Assembly: GCA_024291935.2 (NCBI GenBank)
Contig: CM044321.1
Coordinates: forward strand, 62,552,985-62,616,984
Direction: 5' to 3'
Length of the DNA: 64,000 nucleotides
DNA from: Okapia johnstoni
Taxonomy: Eukaryota > Chordata > Mammalia > Artiodactyla > Giraffidae
Position numbers and translations under genes: made by a program. Below the pieces are notes generated by a model. It saw nothing but the letters and a program-made list of their open reading frames with translations, had not been told where the DNA came from and did no database searches. Numbering within the stretch: the stretch's first letter is position 1; each line of letters begins with the position of its first letter. Positions 1 to 11,279 of the stretch are shown piece after piece.

Positions 1-950
1 TTGGTTTATGCTAGATGTCCATGCAGTCAGAACTTTATTTAATTCACCAGCTACTGCAGTCAAAGAATGTTGCTCCCAAGAAAAAAACAAAACAAACACT
101 CCATCGACATCCTTCAGTCATTATCTTCCTGATTAGCCTTCTCAGAGAATGTGAGATGAAATTATTCAGTGTTGGTGGTCTGCATTTCCCTACCAGCTTT
201 CTCTTCTGAGTTAGAAAAGATTTAGTCCTTTCTGATTCTGTTTGTTTTCTCCCCACACCATCCACATGGGCTGTGTGGTATAATGTTCTAAGCCTGCCAG
301 TGTTTTATTTCAAAAGGCAAACCAGGCTTGGCCCAAAAGATTTTTTAAAAAGCAAAAGAACTAGAGGCATGGCAGAGGCTTTGACATTCTGATTAGACAA
401 CAGTTAGCAAGTCCCAGACTTTCCCATGTTTATCATCCCTAGGGTCCCCCCTCTTTGCTCCACTGGCTTGTCAGTCTGCACTCAGGGTCTGATCTGTCTC
501 TTCACTATTTTCTTCACCTTCTTAAACCCTCATCTCTCTGACCAGAGGATGGAAAAAATGTCATGAAATAAGTTTCTCTGAAAATCATATTGTCACGGGC
601 ACCTAGAAGTATTGGATAAATCTACACAATAGCATTCCTGCCATTCTCATTTCAGAGGGCACGTTCATAAAACACACCATGACCACCTTTCAAGCAATGT
701 CACTGTTGAATGTCCCTGAGTGACCTTGGCACAATGCCCTGCTCATAATATTCTAAATAAGTATAAATGTTGGTGGAGTGGGGAATTAGGCAGAGTAGGA
801 TATGGTAGGGAAGAGAGCCCAAGAAAACACCATCAATACTGACCTGACAGAGCCTATTCCTTGAGCCAGACGTTCAATAATTCACTTAAACAATTTGATG
901 GAAACACTAAGGACTGGGTGTTCAGTATATATCCCTTAATCTTCCCCTTT
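1..950. other. single-copy flank, no gene recognised
   Basis: No repeat family, RNA gene or conserved reading frame is recognised. Open frames are under 80 codons and look like chance frames. The segment ends where the 3' tail of a reverse-strand BovB begins. Confidence 0.5.
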
Positions 951-3418
951 CAGTTCAATTCAGTTGAGTTGCTCAATCGTGTCCGACTCTTTGCAACCCC
1001 ATGAACCGCAGCACACCAGGCTCCCTGTCCATCACCAACTCCCGGAGTTTACCCAAACCCATGTCCATTGAGTTGATGATGCCATCCAACCATCTCATCC
1101 TCTGTCATCCCATTCTCCTCCTGCCCTCAATCTTTCCCAGCATCAGGGTCTTTTCCAATGAGTCAGTTCTTCGCATGAGGTGGCCAAGGTATTGGAGTTT
1201 CAGCTTCAACATCAGTCCTTCCAATGAACACCCAGGACTGATCTCCTCTAGGATGGACTGGTTGGATCTCCACGCAGTCCAAGGGACTCTCAAGAGTCTT
1301 CTCCAACACCACAGTTCAAAAGCATCAATTCTTCGGCGCTCAGCTTTCTTTATAGTCCAACTCTCACATCCATACATGACCACTGGAAAAACCATAGCCT
1401 TGACTAGACGGACCTTTGTTAGCAAAGTAATGTCTCTGCTTTTTAATATGCTGTCCAGGTTGGTCTTTCCTTCCAAGGCATAAGCATCTTTTAATTTCAT
1501 GGCTGCAATCACCAACAGCAGTGATTTTGGAGCCCAGAAAAATAAAGTCAGCCACTGTTTCCACTGTTTCCCCATCTGTCTGCCATGAAGTGATGGGACC
1601 GGATGCCATGATCTTAGTTTTCTGAATGTTGAGTTTTAAGCCAACTTTTCCACTCTCCTCTTTCACTTTCACCAAGAGGCTCTTTAGTTCTTCTTCACTT
1701 TCTGCCATAAGAGTGGTGTCATCTGCATATCTGAGGCTATTGATATTTCTCCTGGCAATCTTGATTCCAGCTTGTGCTTGCTCCAGCCCAGAGTTTCTTA
1801 TGATGTACTCTGCATATAAGTTAAATAAGCAGGGTGACAATATACCACCTTGATGTACTCCTTTTCCTATTTGGAACCAGTCTGTTGTTCCATGTCCAGT
1901 TCTAACTGTTGCTTCCTGACCTGCACACAGGTTTCTCAAGAGGCAGGTCAGGTGGTCTGGTATGCCTATCACTGTCAGAATTTTCCATAGTTTATTGTGA
2001 TCTACACAGTCAAAGGCTTTGGCATAGTCAATAAAGCAGAGGGAGATGTTTTTCTGGTACTCTCTTGATTTTTCAATGATTCAGCAGATGTTGGCAATTT
2101 GATCTCTCATTCCTCTGCCTTTTCTAAAACCAGCTTGAACATCTGGAATTTCATGGTTCACGTATTGCTGAGGCCTGGCTTGGAGAATTTTAAGCATTAC
2201 TTTACTAGAGTGTGAGATGAGTGCAATTGTGTGGTAGTTTGAGCATTCTTTGGCATTGCCTTTCTTTGGGATTGGAATGAAAACGGACCTTTTCCAGTCC
2301 TGTGGCCACTGCTGAGTTTTCCATATTTGCTGGCATATTGAGTGCAGCACTTTCACAGCATCATCTTTCAGGATTTGAAATAGTTCAACTGGAATTCCAT
2401 CGCCTCCACTAGCTTTGTCCATAGTGATGCTTCCTAAGGCCCACTTGACTTCACATTCCAGGATGTCTGGCTCTAGGTGAGTGATCACACCATCATGATT
2501 ATATGGGTCATGAAGATCTTTTTTGTACAGTTCTTCTGTGTATTCTTGCCACCTCTTCTTAATATCTTCTCCTTCTGTTAGGTCCATACCATTTCTGCCC
2601 TTTATTAAGCCCATCTTTGCATGAAATGTTCCCTTGGTATCTCTAATTTTCTTGAAGAGATCTCTAGTCTTTTGCATTCTATTGTTTTCCTCTATTTCTT
2701 TGCATTTATCGCTGAGGAAGGCTTTCTTATCTCTCCTTGCTATTCTTTGGAACTCTTCATACAAATGGGCATATCTTGCCTTTTCTCCTTTGCTTTTCAC
2801 TTCCCATCTTTTCACAGTTTTTTTTAAGGCCTCCTCAGACAGCCATTTTGCTTTTTTGCATTTCTTTTTCTTGGGGATGGTCTTGATTCCTGTCTTCTGT
2901 ACAATATCACGAACTTCCATCCATAGTTCATCAGGCACTCTGTCTATAAGCTCTAGTCTCTTAAATCTATTTCTCACTTCCACTGTGTAGTCATAAAGGA
3001 TTTGATTTAGGTCATACCTGAATGGTCTAGTGGTTTTCTCCACTTTCTTCTATTTCAGTCTGAATTTGGCAATAAGTAGTTCATGATCTGAGCCACAGTA
3101 AGCTCCCGGTCTTGTTTTTGCTGACTGTATAGAGCTTCTCCATCTTTGGCTGCAAAGAATATAATCAATCTGATTTCAGTGTCGACTATCTGGTGATGTC
3201 CATGTGTAGAGTCTTCTCTTGTGTTGCTGGAAGAGGGTGTTTGCTATGACCAGTGCGTTCTCTTGGCAGAACTCTATCAGCCTTTGCCCTGCTTCATTCT
3301 GTATTCCAAAGCCAAATTTGCCTGTTATTCCAGGTGTTTCTTGACTTCCTACTTTTGCATTCCAGTCCCCTATAATGAAAAGTACATCTTTTTTGGGTGT
3401 TAGTTCTAGAAGTTCTTC
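951..3418 (-). mobile_element. BovB (RTE) LINE, 5'-truncated, reverse strand
   Basis: This is the longest BovB copy in the window, about 2.5 kb. The 3' end lies at 951 with the usual CAGTTCAATTCAGTT-type tail seen as its complement. Reading leftwards from about 3418 it encodes the C-terminal part of the APE-like endonuclease, then the reverse transcriptase, then the C-terminal region shared with the ART2A/Bov-A tails. Compared with the roughly 3.2 kb family length, the 5' end and the start of the endonuclease are missing, as expected of incomplete target-primed reverse transcription. Several stops and a frameshift show that it is dead. Confidence 0.95.
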
Positions 3419-3436
3419 CCCTTTAGCCCACATCAA
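1105..3436 (-). pseudogene. broken BovB endonuclease/reverse transcriptase frame
   Basis: Read on the reverse strand, the first piece (3436-3176) contains the endonuclease motif GDWNAKVG and the YTWTSPD segment, then a TGA stop (3176-3178). The next stretch still carries the catalytic SDH motif near 3085-3095, followed by a TAG stop at 3050-3052. A 320-residue open piece (3043-2081) covers the linker and the first reverse transcriptase blocks, including the IPIPKKGN and AGFRKGRG segments, and ends at a TGA. Beyond that, FDCVDH (1997-2014) and the catalytic YADD box (1718-1729) are intact. The frame is lost again near 1465, where about five bases present in other copies are missing. The last open piece (1575-1105) is the C-terminal region with GCESWTIKKAE. 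The family nicks DNA and copies its own RNA into the nick; this copy cannot make a full protein. Confidence 0.9.
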
Positions 3437-3629
3437 TAAACTTCATGCTAACTCCCTTCCACTACCAGCAGTAACTTGTTGTTGGCAGTATATTCACAGA
3501 CTGCAGAAGTGGAAAGAGCTTCTTTCTCTTATGCAAGTCTAGAAGAAGAAGAAGTCGTTTATTGGTCTACTTAAAGCTTGCTTAGAAACAGAGAAGTGCA
3601 TTGAATAATTATCCTGCATAAATACCTGT

Positions 3630-3832
3630 GGGCTTCCCTGGTGGCTCACACAGTAAAGAACCTGCCTTCTATACAGGAGATCTGGATTTGATGCCTGAGT
3701 CAGGAAGATTCCCTGGAGAAGAGAATGGCAACCCACTCCAGTATTCTTGCCTGGAAAATCCCAAGGACAGAGGAGACTGGCAGGCTATAGTCCATGGGGG
3801 TCACAAAGAGTCAGACATGAACGAAGCGACTT
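3630..3832 (+). mobile_element. Bov-tA SINE
   Basis: A tRNA-like head (GGCTTCCCTGGTGGCTCA) is followed by the Bov-A body (ACCCACTCCAGTATTCTTGCC and the AGTCAGACATGA end). The head derives from a tRNA and carries the polymerase III promoter; the body is shared with the 3' end of BovB. Confidence 0.93.
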
Positions 3833-4793
3833 ATATTTGTGCTATTATTCTATTTTTTTGTTGTTGTTAAATGAACTTTATGTGGATTCACAAAGAGGTG
3901 GAAAAGAGGAATGCACTGGCAGTGGATTGACAGCAAGGTGGAGGGTGATGACAGTGTAAAGAACTTCACTGAACTGTTCCCAGGTGAAGCAGATAAAGGA
4001 ATTTTTAAAACAAAATTTCAAATCTCTGGAAATTGTCCTAAGGACAAACAGGAACCGAAGAGCCTCTACTCGAGGCAACTTATGAAGAGCTGTGTAAGAA
4101 AGGCACGTCTGTGATATTTGAACCAAGACTCTCCCTCCCCACGCCAAGCTCAGCAACGGGGACAGTCCATTGGAAATGGACTTGGGCATTGCTGCCACCA
4201 AGAACATGGCCTTCCTGTCCTCATCTCCCAGCTCCCCATCAGAGGGTTATCTTCTGGGGAAAAGAGGGGTTTCAGCACTTCTCATCTCGCCCCCAGCTGC
4301 CTGTGGCCCTGTGTAGTGCAGTTAAGAACTGGGGGCTCTTCTCTTCCACTTTGTGGAACGGAGGCTCTGCCTTGGGTGAAGTATAGTGACAATACGGGAC
4401 ACCAGATTACTGTTGCCCCAGCTCATATGGTTCTACACCAGAAGAGGCAACCCAGAGAACACAGTATGCTTCTTGTGACCTTTATGATTGAGAATTCTCA
4501 TTTTAAAGAAAATATTCTTGTTGAGTAATGTTTTCTAGAGCCCAGTCATTATACTTTGCAATACCAAGTTCTTAAAGCTGTGTTTTAAAAAATGAGGTTG
4601 AGTCCATACATATAACATTTCCCTCCTTTTCTATGTGTAACAATAAGTTATCATGGTCACTCCACTTGGCTATCAGAAGCCTAAAAAATATTCTCTACAT
4701 TTATTTATCTTCATTTGTGTGAGAAAAATCATCAAGCTCACAATCAATCAAATCTCTCCTTTTAGTAGAGTGATCTTTCCAAATGATGTCCAT
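3833..4793. other. single-copy segment, no gene recognised
   Basis: Overlapping open frames of up to 136 codons occur on both strands at 3878-4528, but they match no family I recognise and lack splice or start context. They are treated as chance frames in a slightly GC-richer stretch. Confidence 0.4.
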
Positions 4794-5336
4794 ATTTTTT
4801 AAAATTTATTTATTTTAATTGGAGGCTAATTACTTTACAATATTGTAGTGGTTTTTGCCATACATTGACATGAATCAGCCATGAGTTTACATGTGTTCCC
4901 CATCCTGAACCCCCCTCACACCTCCCTCCCCATCCCATCCCTCTGGGTCATCCCAGTGCACCAGCCCTGAGCGCCCTGTCTCGTGCATCGGACCTGGACC
5001 GGCGATCCAGGTTATACATGGATCATGTACATGTATAATATACATGTTTCAATGCTATTCTCTCAGATCATCCCACCCTCGCCTTCTCCCACAGAGTCCA
5101 AAAGACTGTTCTATACATCTGTGTCTCTTTTGCTGTCTTGCATATAGGGTTATCATTACCATCTTTCTAAATCCTATATATATATGCGTTAGTATACTGT
5201 ATTGGTGTTTTTCTTTCTGGCTTACTTCACTCCGTATAATAGGCTCCAGTTTCATCCACCTCATTAGAACTGATTCAAGTGTATTCTTTTTAATGGCTGA
5301 GTAATATTCCATTGTGTATATGTACCACAGCTTTCT
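4794..5336 (-). mobile_element. L1 LINE 3' end, reverse strand
   Basis: The complement reads as the end of L1 ORF2, with the diagnostic TMEYYSAIKKN peptide near 5300, then the ruminant L1 3' UTR ending in an A-rich tail at about 4797. Only the last 0.5 kb of the element is present. The peptide after the motif is degraded. Confidence 0.9.
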
Positions 5337-6223
5337 TGATGTCCACATTTTTGAAAGACCGCAAGATACCTGATACACCTGTTCTAAGTCAATACTGAAC
5401 CAAGATGCATCACTCGAACTTTTCATTTGGATCAAGAGTCCAGAGCACCTTCCATCACAATATTGTGCCCAATTCCCTTTTCCATCAAATCCTTCCTCTT
5501 TGAATTCTTCTAGATGTTGAAATTTTGACATAAAATCTCAGATTCCATGGAATCCATTCTGAGATTCCGCAAATAGGTATTTTTCCCTTAAACACAGGAT
5601 TTTTGGAAGCTCAATGACTCTAGACCTTCCTTCTGCTAATCATCCTGTTGTCTTGTTGTATTGTTCTGCCAAATTGTTGAGAACTTTTCTTCTTCCCCAA
5701 ATCTGAAATCTTAACTGATTTTGGATACATTCAGATTGTAACCATCCCTTGCCTCAGTTCTGCTATAGCTAGATCCAAGTCTCAAATGATCATAAAATAT
5801 AAGAGCTAATAGGAATCAGGAGTCACATAATGCAATTGCAATAACCCTTGGAGAATATACTCAAGGTTTAGAAAGAAATATTTCCATTACACAATATCTT
5901 AGGGACTTCTTAGTGAAAACACAAAATCTTATGCTTCTAAATCAAAGGAATTTCCCTGCTTCTCAGTCCAAAGTGATATTGTAAACATGTCTCAGAAAAA
6001 AGATAAGGAAGATTAGTTTATCCCACCAAAATCTTCCTCTCTTGTTCATCCTAACTGCTTGCTTCTGACACCTGCTTTTTGATACCAATCACTGTCCCAG
6101 GGGCAGCTGTCAACTTAAGAAATTTCCTTTAATCCAAAGTCCAGCCAAGAGTTGACCTCATCATTTCCCTCTTTGTAAAGTACCAGTGAAACAAACTGTT
6201 ATTTCACATTTTTAACGTGAACT
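5337..6223. other. single-copy segment, nothing recognised
   Basis: AT-rich sequence between an L1 tail and a BovB tail. No repeat, RNA gene or credible exon is seen. Confidence 0.4.
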
Positions 6224-6624
6224 GTGTGACCCCATGCACTACAGCACACCAGGCTTCCCTGTCTCTCACCATCTCCTGGAGTATGCTCAGATTCATGTCC
6301 ATCGAATCAGTGATGTCATCTAATAATCTCATCCTATGTCGCCCCCTTCTCCTCTTGCCTTCAATCTTTCCCAGCATCAGGGTCTTTTCCAATGTGTCAG
6401 CTCTTCGCATCAGTATTGGAGCTTTAGATTCAGCATCAGCCCTTCCAATGAATATTCAGGACGGATCTCCTTTAGGATCGACTGGTTGGATCTCTTTGCA
6501 GTCCAAGAGACTCTCAAGAGTCTTCTCCAACACCACAGTTCAAAAGCATCAGTTCTTTGGCACTCAGCCTTCTTTATGGTCCAACTCTCACATCCATACA
6601 TGACTACTGGAAAAACCACAGCTG
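6224..6624 (-). mobile_element. BovB 3' fragment, reverse strand
   Basis: About 400 bases of the BovB C-terminal region and 3' end (ART2A-like). The reverse strand encodes remnants of VVMYGCESWTIKKAE and SMDMNLS. It is more diverged than the copy at 951-3418, and the extreme 3' tail is lost. Confidence 0.9.
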
Positions 6625-6679
6625 AACTGTAAGCCATAACAAACAACTAGGCAGAGAGGGACTGCTCTCTGAACTCGCC

Positions 6680-7125
6680 TTTGACTTCCATGTCTCTGAC
6701 CCCCTCTTCCTCGTACATTGTCCTCTAGATGCCCTGCATGGCTTCCTTTTCCTAAAATATTTCAAGCTTTTTCCTGGCTCACAGCCTTTGCTTTCATTCT
6801 TCCTCTTCCTGGAGCTCGATGCTTGTACCCTACTCATCATACAGTCTCAAATTCCCACCTTAAAGAGGTATTTTCAGGCCACCATCCAACATAGTTTTCT
6901 ACTCACCTCACTAACTCCTGATTTCACCTCCTACTGTGATTTTCTCCATAGGATTCATAATTTCAAAAATAATTTTAAGCCTATATTTACTTGAATATTT
7001 CTATCCATCCCAATAAGAAAATAAGTTCAATGAAGGCAAGAATCATAACTGCCTTGTTCAACATGCAGTGCTGGTGCTAGAATAGTGTTTGGCATGAAGT
7101 TAAATACTCAATAAATGTTTGCAGA
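6680..7125 (+). mobile_element. L2 LINE 3' end, old copy
   Basis: The order of features follows the L2 3' end: a CT-rich stretch with CACCTTAAAGAGG-like and TTTCTCCATAGG segments, AAGGCAAGAATCATAACTGCC, then the closing AATACTCAATAAATGTTTG. L2 is an ancient mammalian LINE and this copy is heavily diverged. Confidence 0.75.
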
Positions 7126-7221
7126 AGAAATTTACAGCCACTTCCACACACAGGACCATGAATAGGCATGTCTTTTTAAAATGCCATTGATTTTCTTTTT
7201 TGCTAAAGTAATACATGAATC

Positions 7222-7438
7222 GTGTGTGTGTGCTCAGTCCCTTCAGTTCAATGCTTTGCAACCTCATGGACTGCAGCATGCTAGGCTCCTCTGTCCATGG
7301 GATTCTCCAGGCAAAAATACTGGAGTGGGTTGCCATTTCCATCTCCAGGGGATCATGATCTTCCCAACTCAGGGATTGAACCTGTGTCTCCTGCATTGCA
7401 GGCAGATTCTTTACTCACTGAGCCAACTGGAAAGCCCA
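7222..7438 (-). mobile_element. Bov-tA SINE, reverse strand
   Basis: The Bov-A body is seen as its complement (AATACTGGAGTGGGTTGCCA), followed by the tRNA-derived head ending in a degenerate AAGCCC. A GT run lies at the 3' side. The copy is somewhat diverged. Confidence 0.92.
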
Positions 7439-8181
7439 TATAAATCATACATTCTTTATATATACATAAATCATATGTTCTTTATAGTTTCTTCTATGAA
7501 AAAGTACTCAATTTCCATGTGTATTACGTGTGTATTTTTTTCATTTGTGTTTACTTTCTTTATCACTTATTCTTCTCCAAATGGAGCAGATTTCTTTCAG
7601 TGAGGCTGTCCATGCTTACTCTGTGATATTTCAAGCCCTCATTGTTTCATTTAGGGTTTTTTCCCTCCCTAAAGCAATAGACTATTTGCTTGATCCAATA
7701 CCAATAATGTCAGCTGTGACTTCCTTTTCTGTTTGAGTTCCTGAATGGACACCAGATGCACAGCAGTAACGTAAATGTTACAGCCATAGCTCAAAATGTT
7801 GATTTAATCGAATTTCTTTCCAGGCTATGTACAGGGAGGCTACGCCTGCACATGTAACTGTTAGTGTCTCCTACACTAAGAGGTGGGATTCTATATAAGG
7901 TGCTGTGAACTAGACATCCTGTGATGAATTGCTAATTGATGATTTGGTCTCAGCTGCATTATTAACTTGTTCTTTTGGAGTCTGGGAAAGAGCAGACTAC
8001 AAACACGTGAAGATTTCCTAGGCTTAGCAACATAGACCGGAGCTGGTGGTTCAGAATAGGATGGAATCATTGAGAATAGGGGAGCAAACTGCTCATTATT
8101 ACTTCTCCTAAAAGAGTGTTATTTTCCAAGCTTCATAAAGTAAAATCAGTGCCCATTTATTTTTGACGCCTTCTGAACTAT
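7439..8181. other. single-copy segment, nothing recognised
   Basis: No repeat or exon is recognised. It is the left flank of the inverted BovB insertion. TGAACT at 8174-8179 may be one half of a target-site duplication with 9765-9770, but six bases is weak evidence. Confidence 0.4.
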
Positions 8182-9761
8182 TGATTTCAGTGTTGGCCAT
8201 CTGGTGATGTCCATGTGTAGAGTCTTCTCTTGTGCTGTTGGAAGAGAGTGTTTGCTATAACAAGTGTGTTCTCTTGGCAAAGCTCTATTAGCCTTTGCCC
8301 TGCTTCATTCTGTACTCCAAGGCCAAATTTGCCTGTTACTCCAGGTGTTCCTTGACTTCCTACTTTTGCATTCCAGTCCCCTATAATGAAAAGGACATCT
8401 TTGTGGGGTGTTAGCTCTAAAAGTCTTGTAGGTCTTCATAGAACCGTTCAACTTCAGCTTCTTCAGTGTTACTGGTTGGGACGTAGACTTGGATTACTGT
8501 GATATTGAATGGTTTGCCTTGGAAACGAACAGAGATCACTCTGTTGTTTTTGAGATTGCATCCAAGTACTGCATTTTGGACTCTTTTGTTGACTATGATG
8601 GCTACTCCATTTCTTCTAAGGGATTCCTGCCCACAGTAGTAGATATAATAGTCATCTGAGTTAAATTCACCCATTCCAGTCCATTTTAGTTCACTGATTC
8701 CTAGCATGTCGAAGCCTTTGACTGTGTGGATCACAATAAACTATAGAAAATTCTGAAAGAGATGGGAATACCACACCATCTGACCTGCCTCTTGAGAAAT
8801 CTGTATGCAGGTTAAGAAGCAACAGATAGAACTGGACATGAAACAACAGACTGGTTCCAAATCGGGAAAAGAGTACTTCAAGGCTGTATATTGTCACCCT
8901 GCTTATTTAACTTACATGCATAGTACGTCATGAGAAACACTGGGCTGGAGGAAGCACAAGCTGGAGTCAAGATTGCTGGGAGAATTATCAATAACCTCAG
9001 ATATGCAGATGACAACACAGTTATGGCAGAAAGTGAAAAGGAACTGAAGAGCCTTTTGATGAAAGTGAAAGAGGAGAGTGAAAAAGTTGCCTTAAAGCTT
9101 AACATTTAGAAAACTAAGATCATGGCATCTGGTCCCATCACTTCACGGCAAATAGATGGGGAAACAGCACAAACGGTGAGACACTTTATTTTTTTGGGCT
9201 CCAAAATCACTGCAGATGGTGACTGCAACCATGAAAAGATGCTTACTCCTTGGAAAGAAAGTTATGACCAACCTAGACAGCATATTAAAAAGCAGAGACA
9301 TTACTTTGCCAACAAAGGTCCGTCTAGTCAAGGCTATGGTTTTTCCTGTAGTCATGTATGGATGTGAGAGTTGGACTATAAAGAAAGCTGAGCACTGAAG
9401 AACTGATGCTTTTCAATTGTGGTGTTGGAGAAGACTCTTGAGTGTCCCTTGGACAGCAAGGAGATCCAACCAGTCCATCCTAAAGGAGATCAGTCCTGGG
9501 TGTTCATTGGAAGAACTGATGTTGAAGCTGAAACTCCAATATTTTGGCCACCTGATGCGAAGAGCTGACTCATTTGAAAAGACCCTGATGCTGTGAAAGA
9601 TTGAGGGCAGGAGGAGAAGGGGACAACAGAGGAAGAGATGGTTGGATGGCATCATCAACTCAATGGACATGAGTTTGGGTGGACTCTGGGAGTTGGTGAC
9701 GGACAGGGCTGCTGTCCATGGGGTCACAAAGAGTCAGACACAACTGAGAGACTGAACTGAT
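8182..9761 (+). mobile_element. BovB LINE with inverted 5' part
   Basis: The left part, 8182-8711, is BovB endonuclease sequence on the reverse strand (DMLGISELKWTG to about the end of the endonuclease domain). The right part, 8712-9761, is on the forward strand: reverse transcriptase from the FDCVDH motif, through the YADD box near 9000, to the BovB 3' end. About 1 kb of the LINE between the endonuclease and FDCVDH is missing at the switch. This head-inverted, internally deleted layout is what twin priming produces, with a second primer extending toward the RNA 5' end. Stops in both halves (for example just after FDCVDH) make it non-functional. Confidence 0.9.
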
Positions 9762-9784
9762 CTCTTGAACTCATATTTAAACTA

Positions 9785-10352
9785 AGCCATGTATAGGTAC
9801 CAACTGGGAGAAAACATATCATATAGCTGATAAAATGTTAATATCCAGAATATATAAAAACTCATATAACTCCACAGCAAAAATAAAAATTAAAAAATAG
9901 GCAGAAGAGCTTAATAGACATTTTTCAAAGAATACATAAAGATGGGCAGCAATGAAAATGTGCTCAATATCATCTGTTATCAAGGAAATACAAACCAAAA
10001 CCAAAAGGAGATATCATCTCACTTCTCTCAGAATGCTTGTTATCAAATATTGTCAAAAAGATAAGAAATACAAAGCATTGGAGAGGATGCAGAGGAAAAG
10101 GGATGCTTACGCACTGTTGGTAGGAATGTAAATTGGTGCAACCATTAAGGAAAAAATTATGGAGGTTCATTAAGAAATTAAAAATAGAACTACTTTATGA
10201 TCCAACAATTCCACTTGTGCACTTTTATCTGAAGGAAATGAAAAAACTAACCAGAAAAGATACCTGTACTCCCATGTTCACTGCAACATTATTTACAATA
10301 GCCAAGACATGGAAGCAACATTAATGTCCATCATTAGTTGACTGATGAAATC
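9785..10352 (+). mobile_element. L1 ORF2 3' region, degraded
   Basis: Forward-strand L1 sequence near the end of ORF2. Hallmarks are AATATCCAGAATATATAAA, GGAGAGGATGCAGAGGAAAAG, GTAGGAATGTAAATTGGTGC, and the segment encoding YDPTIPL...TPMFTATLFTIAKTWKQ. No full frame survives. Confidence 0.88.
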
Positions 10353-10696
10353 AGTCAAATTATTTGCATTTATGTTAGCTTCTTACATACTTTTGGTTTG
10401 CAGAAAAATAAAAATATTTAAAAATGCCTTTGGAGAAAAGTTATCCACCCTTGAGTTAAGCAATGCAAAAGTCAAATTAGATGATTCTGGTGTGATTTTC
10501 AAAATAATCCCTCTTAATGTTGAAATTTTATTTCTCAAATTTCCTACATTTTTTCTCAAGTAGTCTTATAGGCAATCTTTTACATGGAAACAATTATTTA
10601 GATGACAAAAATCAGTGATTGTTGGAAAGAAATCAATTCACAATCCTTACACTTCATAAGATGATTTAGACAGAGTAGAAACACTAAATATGAATT
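10353..10696. other. single-copy AT-rich spacer
   Basis: About 340 bases between an L1 relic and a BovB tail. A 72-codon open frame here matches nothing recognised. Confidence 0.35.
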
Positions 10697-11279
10697 GCTG
10701 GAGCTCCAAAATCAATGGGGACACTGACTGAAGCCATGAAATTAAAAGACACATGTCCCTTGGAAGAAAAGATTTGACAAATCTAGACAGCATATTAAAA
10801 AGCAGACACTTCACTTTGTCGACAAAGGTCCACATAGTCAAAGTCATGGTTTTTCCAGTAGTCATGTACAGATGTGAGAGTTGGACCATAAAAAAGTTAA
10901 GGGCCAAAGACTGATGTTTTAGAACTTTGGTACTAGAGAAGACTCTTGAGAGTTCCTTGGACAGCCAAGGGGATCAAACCAGTTAGTCCTATAGGAAATC
11001 AATCCTGAATTTTCATTGGAAGGACTGACGCTGAAGCTCCAATACTTTGGCCACCTGATGTGAAGAACCAACTCACTGGAAAAGAGCTGATGCTGGGAAA
11101 GATTGAAGGCAAAAGAAGAAGAGGTTGGCAGAAGATGAGATGGTTAGATAGCATCACCAACTCAATGGACATGAACCTGAGCAAACTCCAGGAGATAGTG
11201 AGGACAGAGAAGCCTGGTGTGCTGCAGTCCCTGGGGTCACAAAGAGTCAGATATGACTTTGTGGCTGAACAACAACAGC
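10697..11279 (+). mobile_element. BovB 3' fragment, diverged
   Basis: Contains the GACAGCATATTAAAAAGCAG and TTTTTCCAGTAGTCATGTAC segments, the SMDMNLSKLQEIV coding stretch, and the 3' tail ending in an AACAACAACAGC-type run. Many substitutions and small deletions mark an older copy. Confidence 0.9.

Noticed and set aside
2081..3043. 320-residue reverse-strand frame as a host gene
   Set aside because: Its sequence is the BovB linker and the start of the reverse transcriptase, continuous with other BovB parts on both sides and ended by a stop inside the domain.
3630..3832. Bov-tA heads as functional tRNA genes
   Set aside because: The tRNA-like part is joined to a Bov-A body and cannot form an intact tRNA cloverleaf with a proper 3' end; these are SINEs. 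The same holds for all other Bov-tA copies and for the CHR SINE.
3878..4528. Overlapping frames of up to 136 codons as a small gene
   Set aside because: They overlap on opposite strands, contain no recognised domain and have no supporting splice, promoter or polyadenylation context.
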